A stretch of 64,000 bases of DNA, from positions 85,437 through 149,436 of the forward strand of contig NZ_JBJGXI010000005.1 of the NCBI RefSeq assembly GCF_045635475.1, in the 5' to 3' direction. The translations under genes and the position numbers were made by a program. The notes under the pieces are model-generated. The model did no database searches. It saw nothing but the letters and a program-made list of their open reading frames with translations, and was not told where the DNA came from. Shown in pieces: positions 34,515 through 43,033 of the stretch. The stretch is from JBJGXI01 sp045635475 (lineage in GTDB: Bacteria; Bacillota; Bacilli; Bacillales; Amphibacillaceae). Positions within the stretch are counted from its first letter, which is position 1, and each line of letters begins with the position of its first letter.

Positions 34515-35408
34515 ATGTTTAGTAAGTACTTATCGATCAATAATCCTACTCTTTTTCGCTATGCTTTTGTAATACTTTTACTTGTTAGTAAGGTTCTGAG
34601 CATCATTATTCATGAAACTAGCAATTTTTTTATTTTATATATATTTGCTGCAGTATTTTTAGGCATAGGTTTTTATAATGCTTCTATTTGGATTTTAATG
34701 CTTCTTAATGTTGTGATTGTCCTTTGTAGATTTTTCCTTATCTCAGACCATGTTCTAAGTGTGGCTACTTTTTTAATTTATTTGCTAACATATTTTTTAA
34801 TTACATTTATCACAGTACAATTAATGAAAAATATTCAAAAAGTAAAGCAAGACAATATAGAATTAACGGTAGCACTTGCCAACGCATTGGATTCCAGAGA
34901 CACGTACACGTTACATCACTCTGAAAATGTCGCTAAATACGCACTGCAAATTGCAGTTAGGTTAAAACTATCAAAAGAATTATGTAATATTATTCGCATA
35001 GGATCATTGTTACACGATATTGGAAAAATCGGAATTCCTGAAAACATCTTAACTAAACCAGATAAACTAACTACGGAAGAATACGATAAAGTTAAGACAC
35101 ATCCAGAGATTGGCTATGAAATCATTAAACACGTCGCCACCTTTAAAGGCAACGGTGTTCTAGATATCGTTTTGTATCACCACGAAAAATATGATGGTAC
35201 AGGTTACCCTAGAGGGTTAAAGGGAAATAGCATTCCGTTAGTTGCCCGAATAGTAGCGATAGCTGATAGCTTTGATGCGATGACCTCCCATCGTATTTAT
35301 CGAAGTAACCTTGATGTGAAATATGGGCTTGATGAGATTCGTAAAAATAAAGGAACACAATATGACCCTGCAATTGCTGATGTGTTTCTTAGTTTGTTTG
35401 AGGAATGA
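34515..35408 (+). CDS. Membrane HD-GYP domain protein, likely cyclic-di-nucleotide phosphodiesterase
   Basis: A protein of 297 residues. Four or five hydrophobic segments fill residues 1-115 and a full HD-GYP domain follows: HHSENVAKYA, LLHDIGKIGIPENIL with the HD pair, and HHEKYDGTGYPRGL with the GYP signature. Intact HD-GYP domains hydrolyse c-di-GMP or related dinucleotides. The membrane part may sense a signal but has no recognised domain name. AGGAGGAG stands before the ATG at 34515, which decides that start over an upstream GTG-like one. Confidence 0.88.
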   Translation: MFSKYLSINNPTLFRYAFVILLLVSKVLSIIIHETSNFFILYIFAAVFLGIGFYNASIWILMLLNVVIVLCRFFLISDHVLSVATFLIYLLTYFLITFITVQLMKNIQKVKQDNIELTVALANALDSRDTYTLHHSENVAKYALQIAVRLKLSKELCNIIRIGSLLHDIGKIGIPENILTKPDKLTTEEYDKVKTHPEIGYEIIKHVATFKGNGVLDIVLYHHEKYDGTGYPRGLKGNSIPLVARIVAIADSFDAMTSHRIYRSNLDVKYGLDEIRKNKGTQYDPAIADVFLSLFEE

Positions 35409-35620
35409 TCGGGTGGTTGTGAACAATAACGCTTCAGTTTAGTTTTAATTGAAGTTAGTAGAAGGAACTTATTTTACGTCATATAATTGGAACAAGGAGC
35501 TAGAAAACAAAAGTAATACCACCACCTTCACCATTTGTTTAAATAGCGTTTGCTGATTTATCATTGCTCTACTCACATATAAGAAGGTGACGAAGATTCA
35601 TACGATTAATTGAGTTTTAT

Positions 35621-35763
35621 GAGCTCTATTTTTAACAACAAAAAGATACAACTTCTAATACTATTGGACATAATTGATTCAAAATCCCAACCTATTCTTC
35701 ATATCACTCTGTATAATTATGTTCATTAGCGATAGAGTCTAACAGGTTGTTAAAAATAGCCCA
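35621..35763. mobile_element. MITE-like element with 14-bp inverted ends
   Basis: In the 357-base gap between the HD-GYP gene and the next gene, CTATTTTTAACAAC at 35626-35639 is exactly inverted at 35746-35759, about 106 bases apart. The outer sequences GAGCT and GGGCT also agree roughly. The interior codes for nothing. The layout resembles a small non-autonomous insertion element, but no target-site duplication or second copy was established. Confidence 0.4.
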
Positions 35764-35765
35764 TA

Positions 35766-35993
35766 TTAGTTAGTTGTATCACGAACTCGTTGTTTTTTCA
35801 TTAGATTATATTGCCTAACACTTAAAACACCAGCTGTAAATCCAGTAATTGCAAGAGAAACCCCTATAAATATGTCATACATTCCTTCTGCATTTAACAA
35901 ACGATTTATACCACCGATTCCTAGTACCAACGCAACTATACTCATGAGTAGAATCACTGATGGAGTTTCCATGAATTTATTTTTCTTTTTCAA
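35766..35993 (-). CDS. Small membrane protein of unknown function
   Basis: A 75-residue protein with two hydrophobic segments (SVILLMSIVALVLGIGGI and IFIGVSLAITGFTAGVL) and a basic tail. I choose the TTG at 35991-35993 because GGAGGGGG precedes it by seven bases; the frame extends upstream into the next gene's end but without a ribosome-binding site. I do not recognise the family. It lies just behind the isochorismatase-like gene and may be co-transcribed. Confidence 0.55.
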   Translation of the reverse strand: MKKKNKFMETPSVILLMSIVALVLGIGGINRLLNAEGMYDIFIGVSLAITGFTAGVLSVRQYNLMKKQRVRDTTN

Positions 35994-36054
35994 TTTACAT
36001 CCCCCTCCTACCCACCCGAAAAACAAATTCTCCAATTTTAATGTAAATTCAAAA

Positions 36055-36579
36055 TCAGCTATCAAACGAAATATCTTTCATTGAGTAAACATCAGCAAAC
36101 CAACGTAATACGCTGTTATGATGATTTATAATTTGTTGGGCAGTAATATCTTGCGAATCCCAAGTGCTATGTGCATCGGAAACTAAAGTCACTTTATACA
36201 ACATACTAAATGCTCTTCTACACGTTGTATCCACACATGCTTCTGTTTGAATTCCTGTAACTACTAGATGTTCGATCCCTTGTTTTTTAAGCTCATCCTC
36301 TAATGATGTATTGAAAAATGAATCAGGCGTAGTTTTTTGAATAATAACATCTTGTTTTTGGGGATTAATTGCTTGATGAATCTCCCAACCATTTGTGCCA
36401 TACTCTAAAGGTTTACCAACAGGTGCATTATGTTGTATATAGAAAATGGGGGTCGCGGCAGAACGCGCCTGGGCAATTAAACTTTTCAAATTTTCAAGCA
36501 ACCTTTTTCCTTCAAATACAACATTCTCCTCTTGAAACATCCCGTTTTGAACGTCTATAACTAATAGCGCTTTCTTCAT
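36055..36579 (-). CDS. Isochorismatase-fold cysteine hydrolase
   Basis: A 174-residue cysteine hydrolase with the catalytic triad of the family: Asp9 (LLVIDVQNGMF), Lys82 (IIQKTTPDSF) and Cys115 (GIQTEACVDTT). Members include nicotinamidases, isochorismatases and uncharacterised amidases; the substrate cannot be read from the sequence. GGGGG precedes the ATG. A second member of the same fold lies at the right edge of the window. Confidence 0.88.
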   Translation of the reverse strand: MKKALLVIDVQNGMFQEENVVFEGKRLLENLKSLIAQARSAATPIFYIQHNAPVGKPLEYGTNGWEIHQAINPQKQDVIIQKTTPDSFFNTSLEDELKKQGIEHLVVTGIQTEACVDTTCRRAFSMLYKVTLVSDAHSTWDSQDITAQQIINHHNSVLRWFADVYSMKDISFDS

Positions 36580-36680
36580 TGTGATCCCCCTTGAAACGTA
36601 TGTTCGTTATATCTATTGTACATTACTTTAAGATTTGTTGCTTCTATTTAGCTCTTCAAGAGTTGCCACATCCGAACTAA

Positions 36681-37178
36681 TTACTTGGAATAAATATGAT
36701 AGATCATCGTCCAAGATGTTCCTGATGACCCACATTGTATAAATCCAAGTTTCTTATATAGCTGCACAGCTTCCGAGTTATTAGGGTCCACACTTAAAGA
36801 AAGTGATGGATAACCATCCTTAGAAGCAGCTTCTAATAGTTTTTTCATAAGTAGAGTACCTACTCCCTTACCTCTTGCTTCACAACTTAATGCGATACTT
36901 AGTTCAGGAGTTTTATCATCAACGTACCCATAACCTTTTTGATTTTCATTAAACAGGCGATACCACGCAGCACCAACAGGAATATTATCATCGTTAACAG
37001 CAATTAATGCTCTATCACCTAGTTTTCCCCATCCCTCACTATACTTTTTAATAGTGGGCGAATTTAATAGTTCATGTTTAGATGGCTTATTGTCAGGCAT
37101 ATGAATCGATTCATACAACATATCAGTCAAAAACTCTATGTCTTTTTCACTTTGTTCGAACTCTCTAATTTGGATCAA
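36681..37178 (-). CDS. GNAT-family N-acetyltransferase
   Basis: A 165-residue GNAT acetyltransferase. Motif A is visible as LSCEARGKGVGTLLMKKLL, followed by NNSEAVQLYKKLGF, typical of amino-group acetylation enzymes. The substrate is unknown. It starts with TTG at 37176-37178, preceded by GAGGTGAGG. The next gene upstream, 23 bases away, codes for a small lipoprotein and the two may be one transcript. Confidence 0.85.
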   Translation of the reverse strand: MIQIREFEQSEKDIEFLTDMLYESIHMPDNKPSKHELLNSPTIKKYSEGWGKLGDRALIAVNDDNIPVGAAWYRLFNENQKGYGYVDDKTPELSIALSCEARGKGVGTLLMKKLLEAASKDGYPSLSLSVDPNNSEAVQLYKKLGFIQCGSSGTSWTMIYHIYSK

Positions 37179-37201
37179 AAATCCTCACCTCGGTTATAGC
37201 T

Positions 37202-37603
37202 TTACTTATTAATTAACTGTTCTAACTTATCTGTCATTTCTGAGGATACGTAGTAAATAGTTTCCGTGTTTTCAAGTTCCATCAATGTTGCTTTTTCCCC
37301 CAACCATACATGAAAGTCATGGAAGTTTCCATTTGCATAACCAACCCTCATATCATATTCAGGATCAGCCATATCAACAGAACCCATTTGTTTTTCTGAT
37401 GTTATTATTGCCTCCGTTATCGTTTCGATAGTATTTTCATCGTCTATCTCAAGAAAAAAATTAGGATTAATTTCATAGAATCCATTTGATTCAGAAATAT
37501 TGACCTTGACGATTTCATCCTCTAACTGAATAGTAGATAACTTTTCTGGCTGACAACCTAACAGCACGAGAGGTAGTAAAACAAGCATTATTAGCTTTTT
37601 CAT
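37202..37603 (-). CDS. Small lipoprotein of unknown function
   Basis: A 133-residue secreted lipoprotein: a signal peptide with lipobox LLGC (Cys17 from the chosen start), then an acidic soluble domain with no family I recognise. The ATG at 37601-37603 is preferred because GGGAGTGT precedes it; an in-frame start six codons upstream is weaker. It lies between the GNAT gene and the LacI terminator region. Confidence 0.7.
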   Translation of the reverse strand: MKKLIMLVLLPLVLLGCQPEKLSTIQLEDEIVKVNISESNGFYEINPNFFLEIDDENTIETITEAIITSEKQMGSVDMADPEYDMRVGYANGNFHDFHVWLGEKATLMELENTETIYYVSSEMTDKLEQLINK

Positions 37604-37787
37604 CCATACACTCCCAATCACGTCTTTTTTTATATAGACGTTCCCACCAATTATTATGTCACAAACTAAACTAAAACTTCTAAAGTTACCTTCGCTATAT
37701 TCAAATCAGATCATTTACTTAATTTGATTCATTTTATAGATTCAAAATCATGACAGGCAAGAGAATAGTAGCGCAGCCGACCCAGTA

Positions 37788-37818
37788 TCAAAAAAACGAA
37801 TCCTAGAACAAGATTCGT
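37788..37818 (-). terminator. Terminator after lacI-family gene
   Basis: ACGAATC pairs with GATTCGT around a nine-base loop and is followed on the minus strand by TTTTTTTG, 22 bases after the regulator's stop codon. Confidence 0.8.
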
Positions 37819-37839
37819 CTTCTAAAGTATTAGATTTAA

Positions 37840-38856
37840 CTAATTTAATTTTGAAACAGTATCCCTTATGACTAATTCCGTATCAATCGTAAAAGGACTC
37901 GGACTGTAGTTACTGTCTTCCATCATCTTGAGTAATTCCTTGGCAGCCGTTGCTCCCATTATATCTTTCTTTTGTCGGACTGTTGTTAGCTTGGGAGTTA
38001 TGTAGGTTAATAGATTTACATCATCAAAACCGATTACAGAAATATCCTCCCCTATTTTAAAACCTTTTTCACTAATCGCCCTCATTGCACCAATTGCCAT
38101 CATATCACCAGCACAAAAAATTGCTGTTGGTGTTGATGCTGCTGATAACAGCTTCACGGTGGATCGATAACCACCTTGCTCTGTAAAATCACTTAATTCA
38201 ATCCAGCTATTATTAATGGAAAGTCCGTGTTTCTTCATTGTTTGTTTGTAGCCTTCCAATCGATCATGGCCTGGCTTTGTAGAAAAATAATCGGTAATAA
38301 AAGCGATGTCTTTATGACCCATTTCAATCAGATACTCTAATGCAATTACGGCTCCACCAACGTTATCGGATGTAAGGTAATTTGCTCGGGGTCCTACTAA
38401 ATCTAAATCTATAGACATACATGGAATCCCGCTACGGACGATTGAATCTAAATTTTCATCGGTTCTTGGAACGCCTAATAAAAACAATCCATCCACGTTT
38501 CGGTGAATAGCACGGTCTCCAAATGTGTTAATTTTGTTCTCTGGATGGTTATTAGTAAAAAAGAATAAATCATACCCACGCTCTCCTATTACATCCTTAA
38601 AGCTTGCTAAAATATCTTGAAAGAATGGATGTCGGAATCCGCTATTCAAGTGATCCTCAAAGAAAATACCAACCGTTTTGGATTTTTTAGTAGCCAACCC
38701 TCTTGCGACAGAATTAGGATAATAACCTAATTCTTCCGTTATCCTTTTGACCTTCTCAACCGTTTTTTGCCCTACATCAGATCGTCCATTAAGTACCTTT
38801 GAAACAGTTGCCGCAGACACACCAGCTTTTTTTGCAATATCGTATATTGTTAGCAT
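37840..38856 (-). CDS. LacI-family transcriptional regulator of the beta-glucoside locus
   Basis: A 338-residue LacI/GalR regulator. The helix-turn-helix is IYDIAKKAGVSAATVSKVL at residues 3-21, followed by the hinge helix (YPNSVARGLATK) and a periplasmic-binding-like effector domain. It lies downstream of an Opp-type ABC operon and near a beta-glucosidase. LacI-type palindromes occur before both, so it most likely represses them in the absence of a beta-glucoside. A decayed paralogue lies at 44.9-45.7 kb. Target and effector are inferred. Confidence 0.88.
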   Translation of the reverse strand: MLTIYDIAKKAGVSAATVSKVLNGRSDVGQKTVEKVKRITEELGYYPNSVARGLATKKSKTVGIFFEDHLNSGFRHPFFQDILASFKDVIGERGYDLFFFTNNHPENKINTFGDRAIHRNVDGLFLLGVPRTDENLDSIVRSGIPCMSIDLDLVGPRANYLTSDNVGGAVIALEYLIEMGHKDIAFITDYFSTKPGHDRLEGYKQTMKKHGLSINNSWIELSDFTEQGGYRSTVKLLSAASTPTAIFCAGDMMAIGAMRAISEKGFKIGEDISVIGFDDVNLLTYITPKLTTVRQKKDIMGATAAKELLKMMEDSNYSPSPFTIDTELVIRDTVSKLN

Positions 38857-39002
38857 TTCCGTTCTCCTTCTTTATGCATCCAATTAAAATGGTTGTGCCA
38901 TCGTACTAACCCAGATTATAACCTACTTAGAAAAGGCATGTCTATCTAAGGGAAATAATGAAGTTATTTAACATTAGTAGATTGACCGCGTAAATTTACG
39001 AT

Positions 39003-39041
39003 TTAAAAAAAGAACGAAAAGGACGCCTGTCAGCTCCTTTT
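39003..39041 (-). terminator. Terminator after the Opp-type ABC operon
   Basis: AAAAGGA pairs with TCCTTTT around an 11-base loop, followed on the minus strand by CGTTCTTTTTTT, shortly after the stop of the last ATPase gene. Confidence 0.65.
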
Positions 39042-39072
39042 GCTCAAAGAAGACGACAACCATCCCTCCATA

Positions 39073-40068
39073 CTAAAATATTTCTTTTTCATAATGATGA
39101 CAGGCTACTAAATGACCATTCTTTGCTTCATCTAGAGATGGCATTGTTTCATTACAAACTTCCGTAGCTAATGGACAACGAGGGACAAACGGACATCCTT
39201 GCCTGCCTTCGCTTAAATCAGGTGGATTGTTTGACATATCTTTTAAATTGACTTGCGATTCACTTCCAGGTGTGGCGGAAAGTAATAGTCGTGTATATGG
39301 ATTTAGTGGATTTTTTATTAATTCTTTTGATTCTGCAATTTCCATGACTTTACCACCATATAAAACCATAATCCGATCGCCAAAATAACGAGCGGAAGCC
39401 AAGTCATGAGTGATGTATAAGTAGGATAATTCTAAGTCTCTTTTCAATTCATTCAATAGTTGTAGTATTCCAGCTCGTATAGATACATCCAACATCGAGG
39501 TAGGCTCATCTGCAACAATAAATTGTGGATTAACTGCCAATGCTCGAGCGATAGCCAGCCGTTGTCTTTGCCCACCTGATAATTCATGTGGATATTTTTG
39601 TCTAATTTCATTTACAGGTGTTAAGCCAACTTTAAGAAGTAATTCGGAAATTTTTTGGTTTAACGGCTCTCCTTTGTACCCCTGATGCTTTTTCAAAGGG
39701 AATGTTAGATGACTTTCAATCTTTTTAACTGGATTTAATGATCCAAATGGATCCTGGAAAATCATTTGAGCTACTTTTCTATACTCGTTTAATTTTTTCC
39801 CTTTATATTCACTAATAGCATTTCCATCAACGATAATCTTTCCGCCTGACGGATTTAGCAATCGGACTAATGCTCTTCCAATCGTAGTTTTTCCACTACC
39901 AGATTCACCAACTAGCGCCAACACTTCACCCTTTTTTATCTCCAAGCTAACTTTGTCAACAGGAGTAATGAACCTTTTCTGCCTGTTTCCGCGAACTGGA
40001 AATTTTATAGTTAAATCTTCTACCTGAACTAGTGTCTGAGATTCATTTAAGACTGCTGCTTCTTTCAT
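39073..40068 (-). CDS. Opp-type ABC transporter ATP-binding protein (OppF-like)
   Basis: A 331-residue ATPase. Walker A is GESGSGKTTIGRAL, the signature is LSGGQRQRLAIARAL, and Walker B runs FIVADEPTSMLDVS. The C-terminal oligopeptide-transporter extension contains a cysteine cluster (CPFVPRCPLATEVC) typical of OppF/DppF, which can hold an iron-sulphur cluster. It overlaps the OppD-like gene by four bases. With its partners it powers uptake of an oligopeptide or, as the locus suggests, a beta-linked oligosaccharide. Confidence 0.92.
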   Translation of the reverse strand: MKEAAVLNESQTLVQVEDLTIKFPVRGNRQKRFITPVDKVSLEIKKGEVLALVGESGSGKTTIGRALVRLLNPSGGKIIVDGNAISEYKGKKLNEYRKVAQMIFQDPFGSLNPVKKIESHLTFPLKKHQGYKGEPLNQKISELLLKVGLTPVNEIRQKYPHELSGGQRQRLAIARALAVNPQFIVADEPTSMLDVSIRAGILQLLNELKRDLELSYLYITHDLASARYFGDRIMVLYGGKVMEIAESKELIKNPLNPYTRLLLSATPGSESQVNLKDMSNNPPDLSEGRQGCPFVPRCPLATEVCNETMPSLDEAKNGHLVACHHYEKEIF

Positions 40069-41057
40069 GACTTAAACACCTCTTCTCTTTCCTTGTCATA
40101 TAGATGACACTCAATACTCCTATCTTCAACTTTGCTAATAACTGGTAATTCTGTCTCACATCGTTCATTCGCAAACGGACACCGTGGATGATACGCACAC
40201 CCGCTCGGTAATTCCACAAGATCTGGTGGATTACCAGGTATCCCTTCAATTGTCACTTCATCCGCAGTCAACTGTGGAATAGCGTTTATAAGCCCTTGTG
40301 TGTACGGATGGTGTTTGTCTAGTTGACTTAGTGATTCACTATCTGTTATTTCCACAAATCTACCAGCATACATGATTGCAACTTGTTGAGCTAGCTCAGA
40401 CACTAAACTAAAGTCATGACTGATAAATAAAATAGAGAATTTTTTTACTTTCTGAATTTCTTTAATTTTATCTAGAATCGAGCGTTGTACAACAACATCT
40501 AGTGCTGTTGTTGGTTCATCCATAATAACTAGTTTAGGGTCAAGGGCGATTGCAATTGCAATAACAACTCTTTGTCTCATACCACCTGATAGTTCGTGTG
40601 GGTAGCTTTTCAGATGTGTCGGGTCAATGCTTACAATTTCCATTAACTCAATCGCTTTTGCTCTTGCTTCTTTTTTTGACATGTTTTTGTGATGGCTGAG
40701 AAATACATCAAGAAATTGCGCTTCAATCGTTAATACTGGATTCAAAGCGTTCATAGCACTTTGAAATACCATTGACATTTGACTCCAGCGGAACTTACGC
40801 AATTCTTCTTTACCCATCCCGTAAACATCTTTGCCCATTACTTTAATTGTTCCATTTGTTAATACAGCATTGTTTTTTAGAAGGTGTATGATCGCATTTC
40901 CGAGTGTAGATTTACCTGATCCAGATTCTCCAATCAATCCAACAATTGAATTTTCATAGATTGTTAATGAAACATCATTTACCGCTTGAACCATCCCTGC
41001 TGGTGAATCATAACCAACTGAAACATTCTTAAGCTCTAGCACTGGCTGTTTTTCCAT
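40065..41057 (-). CDS. Opp-type ABC transporter ATP-binding protein (OppD-like)
   Basis: A 330-residue ATPase with Walker A GESGSGKSTLGNAI, signature LSGGMRQRVVIAIAI and Walker B VIMDEPTTALDVV. The C-terminal cysteine-containing extension (CAYHPRCPFANERC) is present. It forms a heterodimer with the neighbouring ATPase. It overlaps the upstream permease gene by 29 bases, so the transporter genes are translationally coupled. Confidence 0.92.
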   Translation of the reverse strand: MEKQPVLELKNVSVGYDSPAGMVQAVNDVSLTIYENSIVGLIGESGSGKSTLGNAIIHLLKNNAVLTNGTIKVMGKDVYGMGKEELRKFRWSQMSMVFQSAMNALNPVLTIEAQFLDVFLSHHKNMSKKEARAKAIELMEIVSIDPTHLKSYPHELSGGMRQRVVIAIAIALDPKLVIMDEPTTALDVVVQRSILDKIKEIQKVKKFSILFISHDFSLVSELAQQVAIMYAGRFVEITDSESLSQLDKHHPYTQGLINAIPQLTADEVTIEGIPGNPPDLVELPSGCAYHPRCPFANERCETELPVISKVEDRSIECHLYDKEREEVFKS

Positions 41058-41979
41058 GCTTCTTCCTCCTTTTTTGTGCTTTCAAACGAGGATTGGTGAT
41101 TTGATCAACTGCAAAGTTCATGAGCACTAAACTAAGTCCTACTAAGCCAATGCCTATTCCAGGTGGAATAAACCACCACCAAGCACCCCTTAGCATGGCG
41201 CTATTATTACTTGCCCAATAGAGCATCGTTCCCCAGCTAATCGAATTAATGTCTTGGAAACCTAGAAAAGCCAGACCAGCTTCCGCTAGAATTGCTCCTA
41301 ATGTCGCGAACATAATATTACCTGCAATAATCGACATCATGTTTGGGCAGATTTGTGTAAACATAATTCGGAAAGAAGACATTCCTGACATTTTTGCAGC
41401 TAATATAAAATCCCTGTTTGCAAGTGTCATTGTCATGGACCGGAAAACACGTGCACCCCACGCCCATCCTGTTAGGGCAATAATTAAACCTGTTAAATAA
41501 GGTGTTGAAGCTTGCAAGTAAGCTTGAATAACGATTAATAACGCTAACCCTGGCATTACTAGGAAGAGATTCGTAAAGAAATTCAAAATAGAGTCGGTTA
41601 TACCGCCAATGTAACCTGAGGTAACACCTACGAGCAAACCAATAATTGTTGTTAGAATACCTGCACCAAATCCTACAACCATTGTATTTCTAGCACTAAA
41701 AATAAACTGCGAATAGAGATCTTGACCGGTGTTTGTTGTCCCGAACCAATGTTCAGCAGTTGGCCCTAGATTAGGCATATGAATAGCAGCACTCGGTGAA
41801 AAAGGAGCAATCAACGGTGCAAAAATTGCTATAATCAGAAAGATTAAAAATATAACGAAACCCGTTGCCGATTTTGCATTCGTAAAGAAAGGTTTGAATA
41901 TACGAAAAAAATTTAAAATAGAATTTTGTCTCGGGGCTACTATATTTGGTTCATGAGATGAATTTAGTTCTGGTTTCAC
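41029..41979 (-). CDS. Opp-type ABC transporter permease (OppC-like)
   Basis: A 316-residue permease with an N-terminal membrane segment near 35-60, a DppC/OppC-type N-terminal extension, and five further segments. The EAA-type loop contains AAKMSGMSSFRIMFTQICPNM, contacting the ATPases. It starts with GTG preceded by GGGAGGG and overlaps the stop of the other permease by one base. It is expected to form the membrane channel with the OppB-like subunit. Confidence 0.92.
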   Translation of the reverse strand: MKPELNSSHEPNIVAPRQNSILNFFRIFKPFFTNAKSATGFVIFLIFLIIAIFAPLIAPFSPSAAIHMPNLGPTAEHWFGTTNTGQDLYSQFIFSARNTMVVGFGAGILTTIIGLLVGVTSGYIGGITDSILNFFTNLFLVMPGLALLIVIQAYLQASTPYLTGLIIALTGWAWGARVFRSMTMTLANRDFILAAKMSGMSSFRIMFTQICPNMMSIIAGNIMFATLGAILAEAGLAFLGFQDINSISWGTMLYWASNNSAMLRGAWWWFIPPGIGIGLVGLSLVLMNFAVDQITNPRLKAQKRRKKHGKTASARA

Positions 41980-42965
41980 TATTCAACCCTCCCTGTACGA
42001 ATCCTCGGATCTAAGCGACTATATAACAAGTCGACAATTAAGTTAGCAACAAGCACCGCTACAGCTATAAGTAAGAACGATGTTTGAATCACTGGAAAAT
42101 CCTGTGATGTTACTGCGTTTGTTAATTGGTCTCCGATTCCTGGATAGGAAAATACTTGTTCTGTTAAAATCGCTCCACTTACTACGTTTCCCATCGCAAT
42201 AGCAAAGCTAGTCAATTGTGGTAGGATGGCATTTCTTGCTGCATAGGAAAACATAATTCGGGATGGTTTAACCCCTTTTGCCTCTGCGAACGTGACATAA
42301 TCTTCTCCTAGTGTGTAAATCATATTATTACGCATCCCTACAATCCAACCACTTAGTCCACCAAGAATCAGGGTTAGCCCCGGCATAAATGCGTGATGCA
42401 GCACACTTGAAATATATTCGATGTTAAAACCTTTGGTAATTCCAGGGTCATAAGCGTGCGACATTGGAAACCATTGCAGTTTAAAGCCAAAAACAAATAC
42501 AAATAGTAAAGCTACCCAAAAGTAAGGTAATGCTTGAAATGCCATCGATACAACTGGCAATGTATTATCAAGGAACCCTCTTCTTTTCCAGGATATGTAA
42601 ACACCTAATACGGTTCCAACAAAAACTGAAATTATTGTTGCTGTACCAACAAGACCTATCGTCCACGGCACACTTTGTGCAATCATATCTCTTACAGGCG
42701 TCGGGTATTGCATGAAAGACAAGCCCCAATTAAATGTTAATAACCCATGCAGATAGGATATATATTCTTCCCATATAGTCATTTGACCAATACCATAAGC
42801 TTCTTTCATAGCGTCTATGGCAGCCGGGTCTAATCGACCTTGAAATTTTGCGAACATAGCATCCGCTGGGTTACCAGGCATCATACGGGGTAAGATAAAG
42901 TTTATCGTAATTGCAGCCCATAAGGATAGGATAAAAAAACCGATGCGATTAAGTACGTAACGCAT
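41979..42965 (-). CDS. Opp-type ABC transporter permease (OppB-like)
   Basis: A 328-residue permease with six membrane segments. The N-terminus reads YVLNRIGFFILSLWAAITINF, typical of OppB/DppB, followed by the PGNP motif in MMPGNPADAM, and an EAA-type loop around AEAKGVKPSRIMFSYAARN. It lies 68 bases downstream of the solute-binding lipoprotein gene and overlaps the next permease by one base. Confidence 0.92.
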   Translation of the reverse strand: MRYVLNRIGFFILSLWAAITINFILPRMMPGNPADAMFAKFQGRLDPAAIDAMKEAYGIGQMTIWEEYISYLHGLLTFNWGLSFMQYPTPVRDMIAQSVPWTIGLVGTATIISVFVGTVLGVYISWKRRGFLDNTLPVVSMAFQALPYFWVALLFVFVFGFKLQWFPMSHAYDPGITKGFNIEYISSVLHHAFMPGLTLILGGLSGWIVGMRNNMIYTLGEDYVTFAEAKGVKPSRIMFSYAARNAILPQLTSFAIAMGNVVSGAILTEQVFSYPGIGDQLTNAVTSQDFPVIQTSFLLIAVAVLVANLIVDLLYSRLDPRIRTGRVE

Positions 42966-43033
42966 TGTTTTCCCCTCCTCCAGTTGTTAGTTTAAGGAAG
43001 GGAAAAGACATAAACCTTTTCCCTTCCAACCTA

